Made by a program: the position numbers and the translations under genes. The notes under the pieces are model-generated. The model was given only the letters and a program-made list of their open reading frames with translations. It was not told where the DNA came from and did no database searches. This document shows positions 62,042 through 64,000 of a stretch of DNA of 64,000 nucleotides, piece by piece (the first letter of the stretch is position 1; each line of letters begins with the position of its first letter). Where the stretch lies: contig NZ_JAELXV010000001.1 in assembly GCF_016427535.1 (NCBI RefSeq), forward strand, positions 62,001 through 126,000, written 5' to 3'. The DNA is from Hymenobacter sp. BT559 (GTDB taxonomy: Bacteria; Bacteroidota; Bacteroidia; Cytophagales; Hymenobacteraceae).

Positions 62042-63319
62042 TTACTTATGCTTCTTGAGCCAAGCTTTGGCTTCTTTGTATTGCGTTGATTTGTGGTCGG
62101 CCTTGTCGGCTACCACGGCGTAGTAACGGCGGGCGGCCTCTTTGTCGTTGGCTTGGTCGGCGAGCTTGGCGAGGCTAGCGTTGGCGAAGAGGTAGAAGCC
62201 ACCCTCGGTTTCGCCATTGCTTTCGGCAAAGACGATGCAGCGCTGGTAAAAGTCTTTGGCTTTAGCCAAATCCTTGTATTTGAACTGCATGAGGTAGCCT
62301 AGGAAGTAGCTGGCATAGCGGCCGCTGGAGGCTTCGTAGCCAGGCATGCCGGTATTGATTTTATCCAGGATGTCTTTGCTTACGCGTTCGCACTCGGTGA
62401 ACTGTGCCTGGTCAAAGCACAGGTAGGCGTAGAAGCGCTCGAAGTAACCATTGTCGGGGTACTTGCGGGCCAAGCCTTGAGCAACAGGAAAGGCCGCCGC
62501 CGTTTGGTGCTCCTCATTGTGTAGGATGCGCATGAGGAATACTTTGGCTTCGACACTGGTGTAGAAGCCATTTGTGGCTACGTTGCGCAGCTGGTCGAGC
62601 CCTAGCTTTTTATCTCCTTTAGGAAAGAAAAGAAGCACGGGCTTCAGCAGCGGGTAGTTTTCGGGAATCCAGACGGCGTAGTAATTGAAGAGCGCCTCGC
62701 CAAACAAAAATTCGGGGCTTAGGCCGTTGGCCTCGCGGCTTTTTTGTAGATAATTGAGCGAGCGCTTGCTGCTGACGGTAGCCTTGCGCCAGTTGTGGCG
62801 CTCAGCGTTGAGGCGGGCGTCGAAGCCATTGGCGGCCGACAGAAAAAAATAGGCTTCGTAGTTTTTGGGGTCGGCTTTGGCTAGCTGCTCGCTGTAGGTA
62901 TTAGCCGTATCCATGTACGCGTAGAATATCTTGTCGTACTGCTTAGTCTGAAAGTTGGTCGGCATAATTTTCCACCACGTGCTCAGCCCCAGCAAAAAAT
63001 ACGGCATAGGGTGGTGCGGGTAGCGGCGACGCAGCGAGCGAAATTGCTTTTCGGCCTTGTCGTATTTGAAATTGTAGAGGTTCTGCACGGCTCCGTCGAG
63101 CTCTAGCTGAATGTCCTTGTCGAGCAGCAGCCAGCCCTTGGTATCGGTGTTGGGCAGCACGTCTACATTGCTAAGCTCCACGTTGCGGATGGCTGGGGTT
63201 TGGCCAGCGGCCTGCCGCCGGTTGGTGTCGGCAGGCGTTTGCTGGGCGTGGCTTTGCAAGACCGGGCCGAGCAGAAGCAGCAACGAAAGCAGGCGCAAAA
63301 GCCGAAACAGAGCAGGCAT
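62042..63319 (-). CDS. Exported tetratricopeptide-repeat protein
   Basis: A 425-residue protein. The ATG at 63319 starts a signal peptide (MPALFRLLRLLSLLLLLGPVLQSHA); a longer upstream frame adds unlikely residues. The rest is helical with TPR-like pairs (LYNFKYDKAEKQFRSLRRRYPHHPMPYFLLGL, KNYEAYFFLSAANGFDARL, CFDQAQFTECERVSKDILD, LAKAKDFYQRCIVFAESNG). It probably acts as a periplasmic scaffold. It shares a 115-base divergent region with the aminopeptidase gene. Confidence 0.8.
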   Translation of the reverse strand: MPALFRLLRLLSLLLLLGPVLQSHAQQTPADTNRRQAAGQTPAIRNVELSNVDVLPNTDTKGWLLLDKDIQLELDGAVQNLYNFKYDKAEKQFRSLRRRYPHHPMPYFLLGLSTWWKIMPTNFQTKQYDKIFYAYMDTANTYSEQLAKADPKNYEAYFFLSAANGFDARLNAERHNWRKATVSSKRSLNYLQKSREANGLSPEFLFGEALFNYYAVWIPENYPLLKPVLLFFPKGDKKLGLDQLRNVATNGFYTSVEAKVFLMRILHNEEHQTAAAFPVAQGLARKYPDNGYFERFYAYLCFDQAQFTECERVSKDILDKINTGMPGYEASSGRYASYFLGYLMQFKYKDLAKAKDFYQRCIVFAESNGETEGGFYLFANASLAKLADQANDKEAARRYYAVVADKADHKSTQYKEAKAWLKKHK

Positions 63320-63434
63320 AAATACAAGAGAAGCGACAAAATGCCGCGGGGCCAGGGGTGGAAAGCAGGCTGCGGCTAGGCGAAAGTACGGCGGCGAACC
63401 TAGCTTTGATTGGTTTTTAGGGTTATACATACCG

Positions 63435-64000
63435 ATGCACTTGCTGCAAACACTTTGCCGGATACCGGCCCCTTCGGGCGATGAAGCGCCGCTCACCAGC
63501 TTTCTGCTGGCCTACGTGCGAGAGCACAGCCCTAGGTGGCAGCACCCGCCGCAGGTCATCCATGACGAGGCCCGCTTCCAGGACTGCCTGCTGCTGGTGT
63601 TTGGGCAGCCGCGCACGGCCGTATTTGCGCACCTCGATAGCATTGGCTTCACGGTGCGCTACGGGCGCGAATTGGTGCCCATTGGCGGGCCAGAGGTCGA
63701 AACAGGTTATCAGTTGGTCGGCCGAGATGCGCAAGGTGAAATAGCGTGTACACTGACAGTTGACAAGGAAACCGAGGCCCTGGGCTATGAGTTCAGCCGC
63801 GACATTGAGCGCGGCACTAGCCTCACCTTTGCCTGCGACTTTCGCGAAACGGACACAACCGTGCAGAGCTGCTACCTCGATAACCGCCTAGGTGTCTGGA
63901 ATGCCCTGCAGCTAGCCGAAACGCTGGAGCGCGGCATTATCGCATTTTCATGCGGCGAAGAGCACGGGGGCGGCTCGGTGCCCTACCTGGCTCGCTACAT
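63435..64000 (+). CDS. M42/M20-type zinc aminopeptidase, 3' end beyond the window
   Basis: The frame from the ATG at 63435 is open to the window edge (188 codons and a partial one). It begins MHLLQTLCRIPAPSGDEAPL, the usual start of M42/M20-clan peptidases. AVFAHLDSIGFTVRY carries the first metal ligands (HxD), CYLDNRLGVWNAL corresponds to the bridging Asp, and SCGEEHGGGSVPYLARY holds the catalytic Glu pair. The expected product is a cytoplasmic metalloaminopeptidase. Nothing indicates a defect in the visible part. Confidence 0.82.
   Translation, partial: MHLLQTLCRIPAPSGDEAPLTSFLLAYVREHSPRWQHPPQVIHDEARFQDCLLLVFGQPRTAVFAHLDSIGFTVRYGRELVPIGGPEVETGYQLVGRDAQGEIACTLTVDKETEALGYEFSRDIERGTSLTFACDFRETDTTVQSCYLDNRLGVWNALQLAETLERGIIAFSCGEEHGGGSVPYLARY

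Overview
The window looks like a chromosomal segment of a Cytophagales member of the Bacteroidota, most likely Hymenobacter or a close relative. Three things point there. A giant secreted protein ends in a type IX secretion (type B) sorting domain. Several genes carry the Bacteroidota -7 promoter box TAnnTTTG. The core genes are GC-rich and typical of the phylum (uvsE, radC, pheT, M16 peptidase, zapA, rny). No rRNA, tRNA, CRISPR array, insertion sequence or phage module was found.

Layout. About 1-1.4 kb: a row of tiny genes, four of which encode short two-helix membrane proteins whose -7-like box sits 3-4 bases before the start codon. About 1.7-7.6 kb: a SpoIIAA-like protein, the type IX cargo protein, and three small secreted low-complexity proteins; the three small genes end in strong hairpins. 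About 7.6-23.8 kb: housekeeping and envelope genes, namely a UV endonuclease, envelope proteins, a membrane metallophosphoesterase, radC, pheT, an M16 protease, a coiled-coil/zapA/rny block with a possible 6S-like RNA, a peptidoglycan amidase lipoprotein and an acyl-CoA-binding protein. About 24-60 kb: a very large surface-polysaccharide locus. About 60.7-64 kb: a polytopic membrane protein and a TPR protein on the minus strand, then the start of an M42/M20-type aminopeptidase that runs off the edge.

The polysaccharide locus makes sugar nucleotides: UDP-glucuronate and UDP-xylose (Ugd, UXS), GDP-fucose (Gmd, Fcl), and apparently dTDP-3-acetamido-3,6-dideoxyhexose (DegT aminotransferase, FdtA-like isomerase, WecD-like acetyltransferase). 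It also carries an epimerase with a CxxC insert and an AsnB-type amidotransferase. Around fifteen glycosyltransferases (GT2, GT4, GT61, STELLO/DUF288) would assemble the chains. Both a Wzm/Wzt ABC exporter and a Wzx-type flippase are present, so more than one glycan may be exported. The stretch from the end of wzt to about 44.5 kb is markedly AT-rich and looks like a recently acquired cap-and-recognise cassette (Wzt C-terminal domain, methyltransferase, glycosyltransferase).

A window-wide feature is the palindrome CCTAGG, counted by eye about 70 times. In coding sequence it usually encodes Leu-Gly as CTA GGN, it also swallows several TAG stop codons, and it is dense in the core part and sparse in the polysaccharide locus. 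This is unusual because CTAG is rare in most bacterial genomes.
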